Assembly: GCA_947588955.1 (NCBI GenBank)
Contig: CANPYX010000003.1
Location: forward strand, 62,001 to 126,000
From: an uncultured Oscillospiraceae bacterium
GTDB lineage: Bacteria; Bacillota; Clostridia; Oscillospirales; Oscillospiraceae
Length of the DNA stretch: 64,000 nucleotides
Direction of reading: 5' to 3'
The stretch's first letter is position 1. Every line of letters begins with the position of its first letter. Positions 57,617 to 64,000 of the stretch are shown here, piece after piece. Under the pieces are notes generated by a model. The model ran no database searches. It was not told the DNA's origin and saw only the letters and a list, made by a program, of their open reading frames with translations. Made by a program: the position numbers and the translations under genes.

Positions 57617-58042
57617 ATGCCGATAAAGAACTACACCACGAAGGTCCCGGCAATCCAGACGGTCAGTGAAATCCAGGGCATCCTCGCTACTCACGGAGCC
57701 AAGAAGATAATGATGGACTACGGCGACGACGGCAAGGTTGAAGCCCTCACATTCGCCCTCAATCTGTGCGGTACACTCCAGGGGTTCAGACTTGTTGCAA
57801 GGCCGGAGGGGGTTATCCGGGTCTTGCAGAATGAGCGCATAAAATGCGGAGACGACCAAGCCGAACGTATAGCCTGGAGGAACATCAAGGATTGGGTGTC
57901 GGCGCAGATAGCTCTCGTAGAAGCCGAACAAGCCTCCATGGAAGAGCTGTTCCTGCCGAACCTGTTGAGCAGCAATGACCAGACGCTCTTTGAGGAGATC
58001 CAGAAGCACCAGTTTCTACTCGTAAGTGGAGGTGAAGAATAA
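57617..58042 (+). CDS. Early hypothetical protein
   Basis: A 141-residue protein (YTTKVPAIQTVSEIQGILAT, AERIAWRNIKDWVSAQIALV) recurrent in phages of Bacillota; alpha/beta with a long C-terminal helix. AAGGGGGATAAGAA precedes ATG. The family has no known role to my knowledge. Confidence 0.7.
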   Translation: MPIKNYTTKVPAIQTVSEIQGILATHGAKKIMMDYGDDGKVEALTFALNLCGTLQGFRLVARPEGVIRVLQNERIKCGDDQAERIAWRNIKDWVSAQIALVEAEQASMEELFLPNLLSSNDQTLFEEIQKHQFLLVSGGEE

Positions 58043-58209
58043 TGATATGGCTCGGTTACGCTATATGCTGGTTGGCAGTAGGCGCAGCAGTCACGGCAGC
58101 CGTGATAGTAACGCACAAGGCCAGCGTCATCTGGTTTTTCCTCATTCCGCTTATGATAAACCTCAGGTACAAAAAGACGGGTGACGACAGTTCAAATGAA
58201 GATAAATAA
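58042..58209 (+). CDS. Small membrane protein
   Basis: A 55-residue protein with two hydrophobic stretches (AICWLAVGAAVTAAVIV and VIWFFLIPLMI) and a polar tail. GTGGAGGTGAAGAATA precedes ATG, which overlaps the previous stop. Confidence 0.62.
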   Translation: MIWLGYAICWLAVGAAVTAAVIVTHKASVIWFFLIPLMINLRYKKTGDDSSNEDK

Positions 58210-58451
58210 TGTCCGTAGGAGCCAGCACTGCGGATTGGAGCAATAAAACTATCACTCGAACACACTCCAGCGGTTTTAGAAGTCAATTTGATATGAGGAT
58301 TTACGCCGCACACTCATTGTGCGGCGTTTTCCGTGATATGAGCCACGAATATATTCGGTGGGCTTACATTATCGCCTTCAGGCGGCTATTCTTTTAAGAG
58401 AAGACAATGTAAGCTTAAAGACGATAATTTAAGTATATTCGGGGTGATAGC
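58210..58451. other. Intergenic region before the repressor gene
   Basis: About 240 nt with a terminator, the palindrome GAATATATTC (58347-58356) and an inverted repeat CTTAAA-N8-TTTAAG (58414-58433) upstream of the XRE gene. Open frame 58209-58397 has no convincing SD. The inverted repeats are candidate operators for the repressor. Confidence 0.55.
58303..58330 (+). terminator. Intrinsic terminator
   Basis: ACGCCGCACA and TGTGCGGCGT pair perfectly around CTCAT, followed by TTTT. Ends the large early operon. Confidence 0.82.
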
Positions 58452-58778
58452 ATGGATAAGACCACACTTGGCAGGAGGATAAACGCCGCCAGAAAGAGGA
58501 ACGGGATAACAGGCGAAAAACTCGCTGAGTTATGCAACATCAACCCTACTTACCTAAGGCAGATAGAGGGCGGGACGAAAACCCCAAGCCTACCCATGTT
58601 CTGCACACTCTGCAAAATGCTCGATGTGTCCCCAAACTATTTGCTCCCCGATTGCGTCACATCAGACTACGGGGAGGAAGATAATGACGTGATGCTCATG
58701 CTGAAAAAGGCTACCCCGAAACAAGTCAAGCTGATACGGGCTGTGGCTGCTGATATAATAGATATTGTTGACGAATAG
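58452..58778 (+). CDS. XRE-family transcriptional repressor
   Basis: A 108-residue protein with an HTH at about 5-60 (LGRRINAARKRNGITGEKLA, CNINPTYLRQIEGGTKTPSL) and a short C-terminal helical domain. CGGGGTGATAGC precedes ATG. It is a single gene between two terminators with inverted repeats on both sides, the arrangement of an autoregulated phage repressor. Whether it gives lysogeny is unknown; no integrase is seen. Confidence 0.85.
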   Translation: MDKTTLGRRINAARKRNGITGEKLAELCNINPTYLRQIEGGTKTPSLPMFCTLCKMLDVSPNYLLPDCVTSDYGEEDNDVMLMLKKATPKQVKLIRAVAADIIDIVDE

Positions 58779-58786
58779 ACCCATCC

Positions 58787-58817
58787 AGCCTCCGGCGAAA
58801 GCCGGGGGGCTTTTTTT
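58787..58817 (+). terminator. Intrinsic terminator after the repressor
   Basis: AGCCTCCGGC pairs with GCCGGGGGGCT (one bulge) around GAAA, followed by seven T. Strong. Confidence 0.85.
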
Positions 58818-58826
58818 GTTCGGGAA

Positions 58827-58861
58827 GTACCATCATAAACGAAATAATTACCAAATGGTAC
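58827..58861. promoter_or_regulatory. Inverted repeat upstream of early promoter 3
   Basis: GTACCAT and ATGGTAC, 21 nt apart, about 60 nt before the promoter. Candidate operator half-sites; compare the GTACCG/CGGTAC palindrome at promoter 5. Confidence 0.45.
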
Positions 58862-58922
58862 ATTAAAAAGATAAAATCAAGAAAAAACATGAACTTTTTA
58901 CTGAAAAAAATTGTAAATTTTA

Positions 58923-58950
58923 TTGACTTAGGCGGTAGGTAAGTTACGAT
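58923..58950 (+). promoter_or_regulatory. Early promoter 3 (GRTAGGT family)
   Basis: TTGACT, 16-nt spacer with GGTAGGT, TACGAT; 35-nt identity to promoter 2. Drives the genes from 58992. Confidence 0.82.
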
Positions 58951-58991
58951 AAGTATGTAGCAAATCCAAAATATATCAAAGGAGGTTCAAC

Positions 58992-59249
58992 ATGGTAACA
59001 CCGGATAAGCTAAGGACCAAGGCCAAGCGAGTTGACGCATTGCTGGAGGCGTTTGAGAGGTCATACCTCCACATCATCGACATCGGGGAGGACGAGAGCG
59101 CGGAGAGGGAGCGTTGTACGTTCGCTTTCTACGCGATCAGGGACCAGATTCTCGCCCTTGTCGTTGATGCCGGAGAATTGTGCGACCACATGGACGTGTG
59201 CGACGCGGTGCTCGCAATCCAGAGAGAAAGGATGGATAAGAATGATTGA
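58992..59249 (+). CDS. Small early protein
   Basis: An 85-residue helical protein (KAKRVDALLEAFERSYLHII, FAFYAIRDQILALVVDAGEL). AAAGGAGGTTCAAC precedes ATG. Overlaps the BRO-like gene by 8 nt. No family recognised. Confidence 0.68.
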   Translation: MVTPDKLRTKAKRVDALLEAFERSYLHIIDIGEDESAERERCTFAFYAIRDQILALVVDAGELCDHMDVCDAVLAIQRERMDKND

Positions 59250-59763
59250 GAGAGGTTCGTTCGCAGATAACTCTGCGATTATCACCAGTTCGGCGCATAA
59301 GGTCAGGGCTGTTCTCGACGGTGAGGAGACGGTTTTCTCGGCAACGGATATACTTGCGGCTTGCGGAGCGAAGAGCGCCGGCAAGGTTGCGAGGAACTGT
59401 GTGCTAAGAGGCGAAAACGTCCCCATGCGTAAGATCGCATACCCCCAGATGACCAAAATGGGCAGACGGGTGTTCAGGATGAACTTCGTAACGGCGAAAA
59501 CGGCCAGAGAACTCATGAAGAAGACCTCTTGCTCGCAGGAGGTTAAGAAGTGGCTCTTGACCGAAGTGCTCACGTTCAAGTTCACGCCGGAAGAAAGCGG
59601 AGCAGATCCCGCTGCTGATGATGCTCCTGCCTATAAGCCCGAACCCGTGAGCATTGGGCCAGATGTGGCCGCCAAAAATCCGAGCGAAATGGAGCGGCGG
59701 GTAGACGACATCATCTTCGAGCTTCTGGAACTGAAGAAGGCTGTCAGGATGGCGGCCTCTTAA
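59242..59763 (+). CDS. BRO-N/antirepressor-like regulator
   Basis: A 173-residue protein; AAGGATGGATAAGA precedes ATG. VRAVLDGEETVFSATDILAA, then KVARNCVLRGENV and FRMNFVTAKTARELMKKTSC resemble the BRO-N DNA-binding domain of phage antirepressors. The C-terminal 55 residues are an acidic linker and a helix (VDDIIFELLELKKAV), probably for oligomerisation. It lies downstream of the XRE gene, consistent with antagonising it. Family call is moderate. Confidence 0.62.
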   Translation: MIERGSFADNSAIITSSAHKVRAVLDGEETVFSATDILAACGAKSAGKVARNCVLRGENVPMRKIAYPQMTKMGRRVFRMNFVTAKTARELMKKTSCSQEVKKWLLTEVLTFKFTPEESGADPAADDAPAYKPEPVSIGPDVAAKNPSEMERRVDDIIFELLELKKAVRMAAS

Positions 59764-59829
59764 CGGCGGTACGAAACAGCAGAAAATGATTATTCAGAAA
59801 AAATATTTCTGAAAATCATCATTTTAATA

Positions 59830-59857
59830 TTGACAATGGAGGTAGGTTTGTTAAGAT
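59830..59857 (+). promoter_or_regulatory. Early promoter 4 (GRTAGGT family)
   Basis: TTGACA, 16-nt spacer with GGTAGGT, TAAGAT. Shares the upstream AAAATCATCATTTT element with promoter 1. Confidence 0.82.
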
Positions 59858-59936
59858 AAGATAAAGGGCAAAACCCTGAAAATGCCTATACGCCGCCTGG
59901 AACGGTCAGTAGGCGATAATGTAAGGAGGAAAAAAC

Positions 59937-60245
59937 ATGACAGGCAAAATCACAGTAAAGAGGTACGAGCACAAGGAGCGGACCAGGAAGCTCCCGAACG
60001 GGCAGGTGGTAGTCGCAGCCCCGGCTTCCAACGAGAGCTACTACTACTGGAACGGCAAGGAGATTGCCCACTACAGGAGCCGGGATGACCGGATCGGCCT
60101 CAACAGCGACTACCTCAGTAGGGACACGAAGGCGAGTTACATGGATAGGATGAAGAAATCCAAGTACCCCGAAATGTGGGCGGACCTCGTGGAGTTCCTG
60201 AACGTCGACGAAAACACCCGGCTCACCGAATACTTCAACGTATGA
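59937..60245 (+). CDS. Early hypothetical protein
   Basis: A 102-residue protein (TVKRYEHKERTRKLPNGQVV, YYYWNGKEIAHYRSRDDRIG), basic N terminus and beta strands. GTAAGGAGGAAAAAAC precedes ATG. Single gene between two early promoters. Function unknown. Confidence 0.68.
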   Translation: MTGKITVKRYEHKERTRKLPNGQVVVAAPASNESYYYWNGKEIAHYRSRDDRIGLNSDYLSRDTKASYMDRMKKSKYPEMWADLVEFLNVDENTRLTEYFNV

Positions 60246-60331
60246 CATTCAGGCTCCCCGTAAAAATCGGCTAAATGGCCGGGAGTAAAGGGGAAGCGGT
60301 AAGGGCATACAAATACTCAAGCGTAAAACAG

Positions 60332-60368
60332 GGCCGCTACAGGCCATTCTACGGCCTCCTGCGGCCCA
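60332..60368 (+). other. Nested hairpin in intergenic region
   Basis: Outer arms GGGCCGC/GCGGCCC enclose an inner AGGCC/GGCCT hairpin. No U-run follows. Candidate RNA structure or attenuator between the two small genes. Confidence 0.5.
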
Positions 60369-60426
60369 AACGTACCAACGTGTTACATAAAGCGAATATG
60401 ACGGCAATTTTTGAAAGGAGAAAGCA

Positions 60427-60714
60427 ATGTTCGAGATTTTCGAGGAGATCGTAAAGGACCTCAAGTTTGACCTGAAAATAGTCTCTCACAAGCACAGCAA
60501 CACCAAAACCGATGTCGAACTGGAGTTCGGAGGCATCAGGACGAAGGTGGAGCTGCGGAACACCTGCACCCCTGGCGAGGAAAGAAACTACTGCTGGAAC
60601 GTGGTAGCAACCGCCATGTCCAACATCTTCATTATCAAAGGCGACCTGGAACTGGCGCGGATCTGGATGGATTCGATGCACGACAGGAGCCTTATCTCTC
60701 CCGAAAACTCCTGA
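60427..60714 (+). CDS. Small early protein
   Basis: A 95-residue protein (FEEIVKDLKFDLKIVSHKHS, GIRTKVELRNTC). GAAAGGAGAAAGCA precedes ATG. Beta-rich; no family recognised. Confidence 0.65.
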   Translation: MFEIFEEIVKDLKFDLKIVSHKHSNTKTDVELEFGGIRTKVELRNTCTPGEERNYCWNVVATAMSNIFIIKGDLELARIWMDSMHDRSLISPENS

Positions 60715-60732
60715 AAACAAATGCCGGCCCTA

Positions 60733-60760
60733 TTGACGCGATAGGTAGGTATTGTAAAGT
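60733..60760 (+). promoter_or_regulatory. Early promoter 5 (GRTAGGT family)
   Basis: TTGACG, 16-nt spacer with GGTAGGT, TAAAGT. A perfect palindrome follows at 60776-60789. Drives the last cluster of the window. Confidence 0.8.
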
Positions 60761-60775
60761 TAAGGTACAGTAAAC

Positions 60776-60789
60776 GTACCGAACGGTAC
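60776..60789. promoter_or_regulatory. Palindromic operator candidate downstream of promoter 5
   Basis: GTACCG-AA-CGGTAC is a perfect 14-bp palindrome at about +10 to +25 relative to the expected start of transcription, a position where a bound repressor would block initiation. A partial second site GGTAC lies at 60764-60768. Confidence 0.6.
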
Positions 60790-60805
60790 AGATTGGAGGG
60801 TTACG

Positions 60806-60991
60806 ATGTTATCTGACCTCATAATGGAGCTGGTTACAGCAACAGATAATCATGACAAGGAACGTGCCTACAGACGCCTTGAGCGAGTCGGGGTTGACCG
60901 GATCTCGGCTGATGTCATGGCACTGGAGTTCTCTGGAGAGACGAAAGGGGGTAAGAAAATTGGAAGAGAAACTTCAGAAGCTTCTCGATAA
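60806..60991 (+). CDS. Small early protein
   Basis: A 61-residue helical protein (LIMELVTATDNHDKERAYRR). TGGAGGGTTACG precedes ATG. Overlaps the next gene by 32 nt. No family recognised. Confidence 0.6.
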   Translation: MLSDLIMELVTATDNHDKERAYRRLERVGVDRISADVMALEFSGETKGGKKIGRETSEASR

Positions 60992-61631
60992 GGTGGAGTA
61001 CCTTGGCTGGAGATACAAGGTCTACGAGGACGGAAGCATCGGGCTTGAAAACTGGAGTCCAGCTGGTGAAGATCTGCTTTTCGAGACGCAGGAGGGCGCT
61101 ACGGCAGACTCTTTCCTGCACGACCTGTATGTAAACGCCGACGAATTTGACCCCGACGAACACGTTGAGATGTGGGTCGAGGCCAGAATGTGCGGCAGAA
61201 AAGATGTCCCGCCGGCAAGAGTCCTCGCCAAGGATGCCGACGAAATCGCAGATATGTATTGGGACCTGTTTTACGGAGTCCAGGACGCATACAACGGCAT
61301 CCACAAGGCGAGGGTCGAACTCAGGAAAGACCTGATAGACAAGGTGAAACGGTTCCTCAGCATCAAGAGCTTCGAGGAGATGACCGAAAAAGAAATGAAC
61401 GTCATCGGAGCCGAAGAAGACTCCTGCGAGACGATTTTCAGCGTCGAGTTCGATGATGGGAGCTGCCTTAACTTCGACCTTTGCTCTGGCAAGAACAACT
61501 ATTGGGACGATGTGATCTGGACAAGTCCTGATGGAAAAACGGATGTCATGCTCGAACCCACCTTTTCCATTGACGACATAGAGTCAACAATCAATGGCGA
61601 GGAATACAGGGTCGAGATAGTTGGAGTCTGA
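60960..61631 (+). CDS. Early hypothetical protein, recurrent phage family
   Basis: A 223-residue protein; TTG start with AAAGGGGGTAAGAAAA. WSPAGEDLLFE, then DEFDPDEHVEMWVEARMCGR and VPPARVLAKDADEIADM match a domain frequent in Bacillota phages without a known function; a second acidic domain follows (SVEFDDGSCLNFDLCSGKNN). Confidence 0.72.
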   Translation: MEEKLQKLLDKVEYLGWRYKVYEDGSIGLENWSPAGEDLLFETQEGATADSFLHDLYVNADEFDPDEHVEMWVEARMCGRKDVPPARVLAKDADEIADMYWDLFYGVQDAYNGIHKARVELRKDLIDKVKRFLSIKSFEEMTEKEMNVIGAEEDSCETIFSVEFDDGSCLNFDLCSGKNNYWDDVIWTSPDGKTDVMLEPTFSIDDIESTINGEEYRVEIVGV

Positions 61632-61645
61632 AAGGAGAAAATCAA

Positions 61646-62281
61646 ATGCAGACTATGGTTTGCTGCCCTGACTGCCACGAGAAGACGAGAAAGAAGATTT
61701 TCGTAGATGACCGAGGCAATTCGTTTTGGGCCTGCGAAAAGTGCGGAACGGTGCATGAGGATTATATGTGGTACATCATCGCAAGCGAAAAAATGGCCGG
61801 GCTCAAAGATAACCTGTCCAAGATAAACTTCGAGGGCTACTTCATGATCCCGACAGGCATCGAGTACATAGGCATCGCCATTGCCAACGGCCAGAACGAA
61901 ACCGACGAGTTCCCCGACAGAATCGAGTGCATGAAATGGCTCGCCAGCAAGCAACGAGAGGGCGTTGAGAGTTCGGAGCAGGAGGAGATGTTCGAGGTCT
62001 ACTACCTCGACGTATATCCCGATGAGTGCGGTTGGACGGAGAACCGGCGCGTGTTCCTCGGCAACCTCGCGGTAAGCCAAACGGGAGACTCAATAGAAAG
62101 CGGCATCATGGATGCAATGCTCAGGTTCAAGTATAGGGATTTCAGGAGGCAGGTTAGGGCTCTCACAACGAAGGACCCGGATAAGGTCTATATCGAGGAC
62201 TGCGGTGAGTGGTTTGAGATAGGTGAGGTCGATGGCCGGAAGCCTGTCTACATGATTTTGCCGGCGGAGGGGGCAATATAA
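61646..62281 (+). CDS. Early protein with zinc-ribbon N terminus
   Basis: A 211-residue protein; GAAAGGAGAAAATCAA precedes ATG. MQTMVCCPDCHEKTRKKIFV and WACEKCGT form a four-Cys ribbon (residues 6-35). The rest is alpha/beta with no recognised family. RNA- or DNA-binding is possible. Confidence 0.65.
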   Translation: MQTMVCCPDCHEKTRKKIFVDDRGNSFWACEKCGTVHEDYMWYIIASEKMAGLKDNLSKINFEGYFMIPTGIEYIGIAIANGQNETDEFPDRIECMKWLASKQREGVESSEQEEMFEVYYLDVYPDECGWTENRRVFLGNLAVSQTGDSIESGIMDAMLRFKYRDFRRQVRALTTKDPDKVYIEDCGEWFEIGEVDGRKPVYMILPAEGAI

Positions 62282-62284
62282 GAA

Positions 62285-62509
62285 ATGGTTGACTGGAACG
62301 CCCTCAAGCCTGAGGAAAAGGATGCTGTCATTTCCAAAACTGGCGCAACAGTTGGAGATGTAATCAAGAAAATTTGGTATGTCATAGCTGAACTTTCTGA
62401 AGACCCGGCAGCACAAAGCATAGCTTGGGGGCTCCCGCAAGGAGATTACATCGTCAACGAATCCAGCGAAATCATCGAATATTGCAAGAAAGGAGCGCTG
62501 AACAAATGA
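62285..62509 (+). CDS. Small early protein
   Basis: A 74-residue protein (WNALKPEEKDAVISKTGATV, GDVIKKIWYVIAEL), helical. GGCGGAGGGGGCAATATAAGAA precedes ATG. Overlaps the next gene by 4 nt. Confidence 0.65.
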   Translation: MVDWNALKPEEKDAVISKTGATVGDVIKKIWYVIAELSEDPAAQSIAWGLPQGDYIVNESSEIIEYCKKGALNK

Positions 62510-63498
62510 GCATGGATATGAGAACCGCCATAGAGGAGGCCATAGAAAAAAGCAAAGACTTGTGGCTCGACAAAACGCCTGACGGTTACAAGTACGAAGT
62601 CTACGCCTCATACGACGATGAACTGTCGGATGGGCAGATTATCGAAATCCTCAAAAGCAACGACCCACGGCTCGACTTCTATGAAAAGGTGAACGAGAGC
62701 TATTTCTGGTACGAGATGGAGGTCCGTGGCGATTTGGAGGGCAAAATCAGGAGCGCCCTTGTAAGGGAAGATGGCCCGTTCCCGAACGGCCTGACCGCCT
62801 CGCAGGAGGATGAGTTCGAACTGCTTATGGAGGAAATGGTTGAAATTCAGATCCCGTTCGACCATTACCTTAAGCAGCAGGTCCGGGTCAACATCATGCT
62901 CGATACCGGAGACGGAAACTTCGACTACGTCCTCAACGCTACATACCCGTCGTACTGCGGGGAGTACAAAGACACGGTGGATAACAAGGCGAGTATCGTC
63001 TGGCTCGCCAAGAGTCAGGGCTACACGAAGACCCAGCTCAAAAAAGCCCTCAGGAGCGAAGACAAAATCGACTACTCCAGCAGAGAGAAAATTGGGCTTC
63101 TCGCCTCCATAAGGAAAGAAGTCCTCAATATCACCAGCCACATGAATACGCTCACGTTCCTCGTTGAGATGTCGCTGGATGACTGCATACGGCTGAACGA
63201 GCTCGTGCGGCTTCAGGACAGGTTCGGCCACCATTACGACGCCACAAAGAACCCGTACTGCGGTTATGTGGTGATAGACAAGGACACTTCGGTTGGGCTC
63301 TTCGACCCATGGAACGGTGGAGGGAGCCTGTTCGAAATCGAACTTGAGAAAGACCTGCGGCTCCCAATCAAGTTCATCCGTTCTGCGCTCCCGGATGGTG
63401 GGGACGGGTATTCGGTGTCCGGCGTATATGGAATGTGCGGAAGCGCATGGAGTGACTGCGTGAAGATAATCCACGGTCCGCTTAAACTTACTGCATAA
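62506..63498 (+). CDS. Large early hypothetical protein, recurrent phage family
   Basis: A 330-residue acidic protein; GAAAGGAGCGCTGAACAA precedes ATG. TRLD-like NDPRLDFYEKVNESYFWYEM near the N terminus and VWLAKSQGYTKTQLKKALRS in the middle are conserved in early genes of many Bacillota phages; the last 120 residues (SLDDCIRLNELVRLQDRFGH) form a separate domain. Function unknown. Confidence 0.68.
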   Translation: MSMDMRTAIEEAIEKSKDLWLDKTPDGYKYEVYASYDDELSDGQIIEILKSNDPRLDFYEKVNESYFWYEMEVRGDLEGKIRSALVREDGPFPNGLTASQEDEFELLMEEMVEIQIPFDHYLKQQVRVNIMLDTGDGNFDYVLNATYPSYCGEYKDTVDNKASIVWLAKSQGYTKTQLKKALRSEDKIDYSSREKIGLLASIRKEVLNITSHMNTLTFLVEMSLDDCIRLNELVRLQDRFGHHYDATKNPYCGYVVIDKDTSVGLFDPWNGGGSLFEIELEKDLRLPIKFIRSALPDGGDGYSVSGVYGMCGSAWSDCVKIIHGPLKLTA

Positions 63499-63508
63499 GG
63501 AGGAAAAA

Positions 63509-63961
63509 ATGAGTCTGGACTTTAATTTGGAGGATCCGGTAACAAGGGAGACAATCCAGTTGCCGATTAAGCACCTTATGTACGGAGGTACGCTTCATGC
63601 GGAGCTGAATCCTGCCACCGGGAGACTTGACCCCGCGCCCACAAGTGAGGCGTGGCTCAACGTAACCTATAACTACTGCAAGTTCTACTTTGAGGCGGCG
63701 GAGGGTGACGATGACTTCTACGGAGAGAGGCTTACTCCCGGAAAAGTAGAGAACTGCGGCATCCGGGCCCTGGACGAGAAAACCGGCGCTCAGTCGCTCC
63801 CGATGCTCTACCGGTTGATAGAGCGAATCGAGAGAAGATACCCGAACGCCGAAACAAGTTCCGACTATTGGGAAGCAACGCCGGGAAACGCCTTGAAGCC
63901 CTTGCATCAGTTGGCGGCTATGGCATCCCTGAGGCCGGACGGCATCTGGAGAGTAAGTTAG
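63509..63961 (+). CDS. Early hypothetical protein
   Basis: A 150-residue protein (HLMYGGTLHAELNPATGRLD, TEAWLNVTYNY-like SEAWLNVTYNYCKFYFE, GIRALDEKTGAQSLPML) with a beta-rich pattern common in phage early genes. AAGGAGGAAAAA precedes ATG. No function known. Confidence 0.65.
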   Translation: MSLDFNLEDPVTRETIQLPIKHLMYGGTLHAELNPATGRLDPAPTSEAWLNVTYNYCKFYFEAAEGDDDFYGERLTPGKVENCGIRALDEKTGAQSLPMLYRLIERIERRYPNAETSSDYWEATPGNALKPLHQLAAMASLRPDGIWRVS

Positions 63962-63970
63962 GAGGCAAAA

Positions 63971-64000
63971 ATGAGCGTTGTTGTAGGAAGGCCCGTGAAT
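63971..64000 (+). CDS. Start of a further early gene (partial)
   Basis: TAGGAGGCAAAA precedes an ATG whose frame runs off the window after ten codons. It shows that the operon continues. Confidence 0.6.
   Translation, partial: MSVVVGRPVN

Noticed and set aside
58209..58397. 62-residue frame before the repressor
   Set aside because: It reads through a strong terminator and has no convincing SD.
1..64000. tRNA genes or integrase/attachment site
   Set aside because: No cloverleaf-like sequence or recombinase motif was seen in any frame; a covariance-model scan would be needed to exclude tRNAs fully.

Overview
The window is one contiguous stretch of a tailed dsDNA phage or prophage genome (Caudoviricetes) with a contractile tail (myovirus morphology: DUF3383-type sheath, tube, gp25/W and J baseplate proteins). 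Strong GGAGG-type ribosome binding sites, frequent GTG/TTG starts, an LLH-family holin and a CD1375-family gene pair point to a Bacillota (Clostridia-like, probably gut) host. No integrase, terminase, tRNA or replication polymerase is visible; both ends run through genes, so the genome continues on both sides.

Layout. 0-13 kb: head genes (portal fusion, MuF, protease/scaffold, decoration, DUF2184 capsid, connectors). 13-28 kb: sheath, tube, tail chaperone with a -1 frameshift site, tape measure, hub, spike, PAAR and baseplate, interrupted at 15.9-18.97 kb by accessory cargo (two minus-strand genes, then an ADP-ribosyltransferase gene with a small partner) and at 22.3-23.4 kb by a HigBA-like toxin-antitoxin pair plus repeat-rich non-coding DNA. 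28-36 kb: two related fibre proteins and a complete diversity-generating retroelement (avd, template repeat, reverse transcriptase, target with variable repeat). 36-40 kb: small genes, membrane/holin genes and a multi-domain endolysin, followed by a separately promoted DUF5678/retropepsin pair and terminators. 41.5-64 kb: a dense, co-oriented block of mostly small early-type genes (dUTPase, MazG, HD and HAD hydrolases, PD-(D/E)XK protein, YopX, ASCH, Zn-ribbon proteins, XRE repressor, BRO-like regulator).

How it works together. Late genes build a contractile virion whose receptor-binding protein is diversified by the retroelement: 23 of 23 differences between template and variable repeat fall on template adenines. 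The head region encodes a portal fused to a Nudix domain and to one clear and one tentative ADP-ribosyltransferase domain, a metallopeptidase carrying the same glycine-rich linker, and a MuF protein, which together suggest effectors carried in the capsid. The early block is fed by at least five promoters of one unusual family (TTGAC box, 16-nt spacer containing GRTAGGT, TA-rich -10), which looks like a phage-specific regulon.

Most promising for follow-up: the portal-Nudix-ART fusion with its repeated GGPGSGN linker, the ART cargo with its overlapping partner, the retroelement with its reordered cassette and hairpin over the RT ribosome binding site, and the GRTAGGT promoter family.
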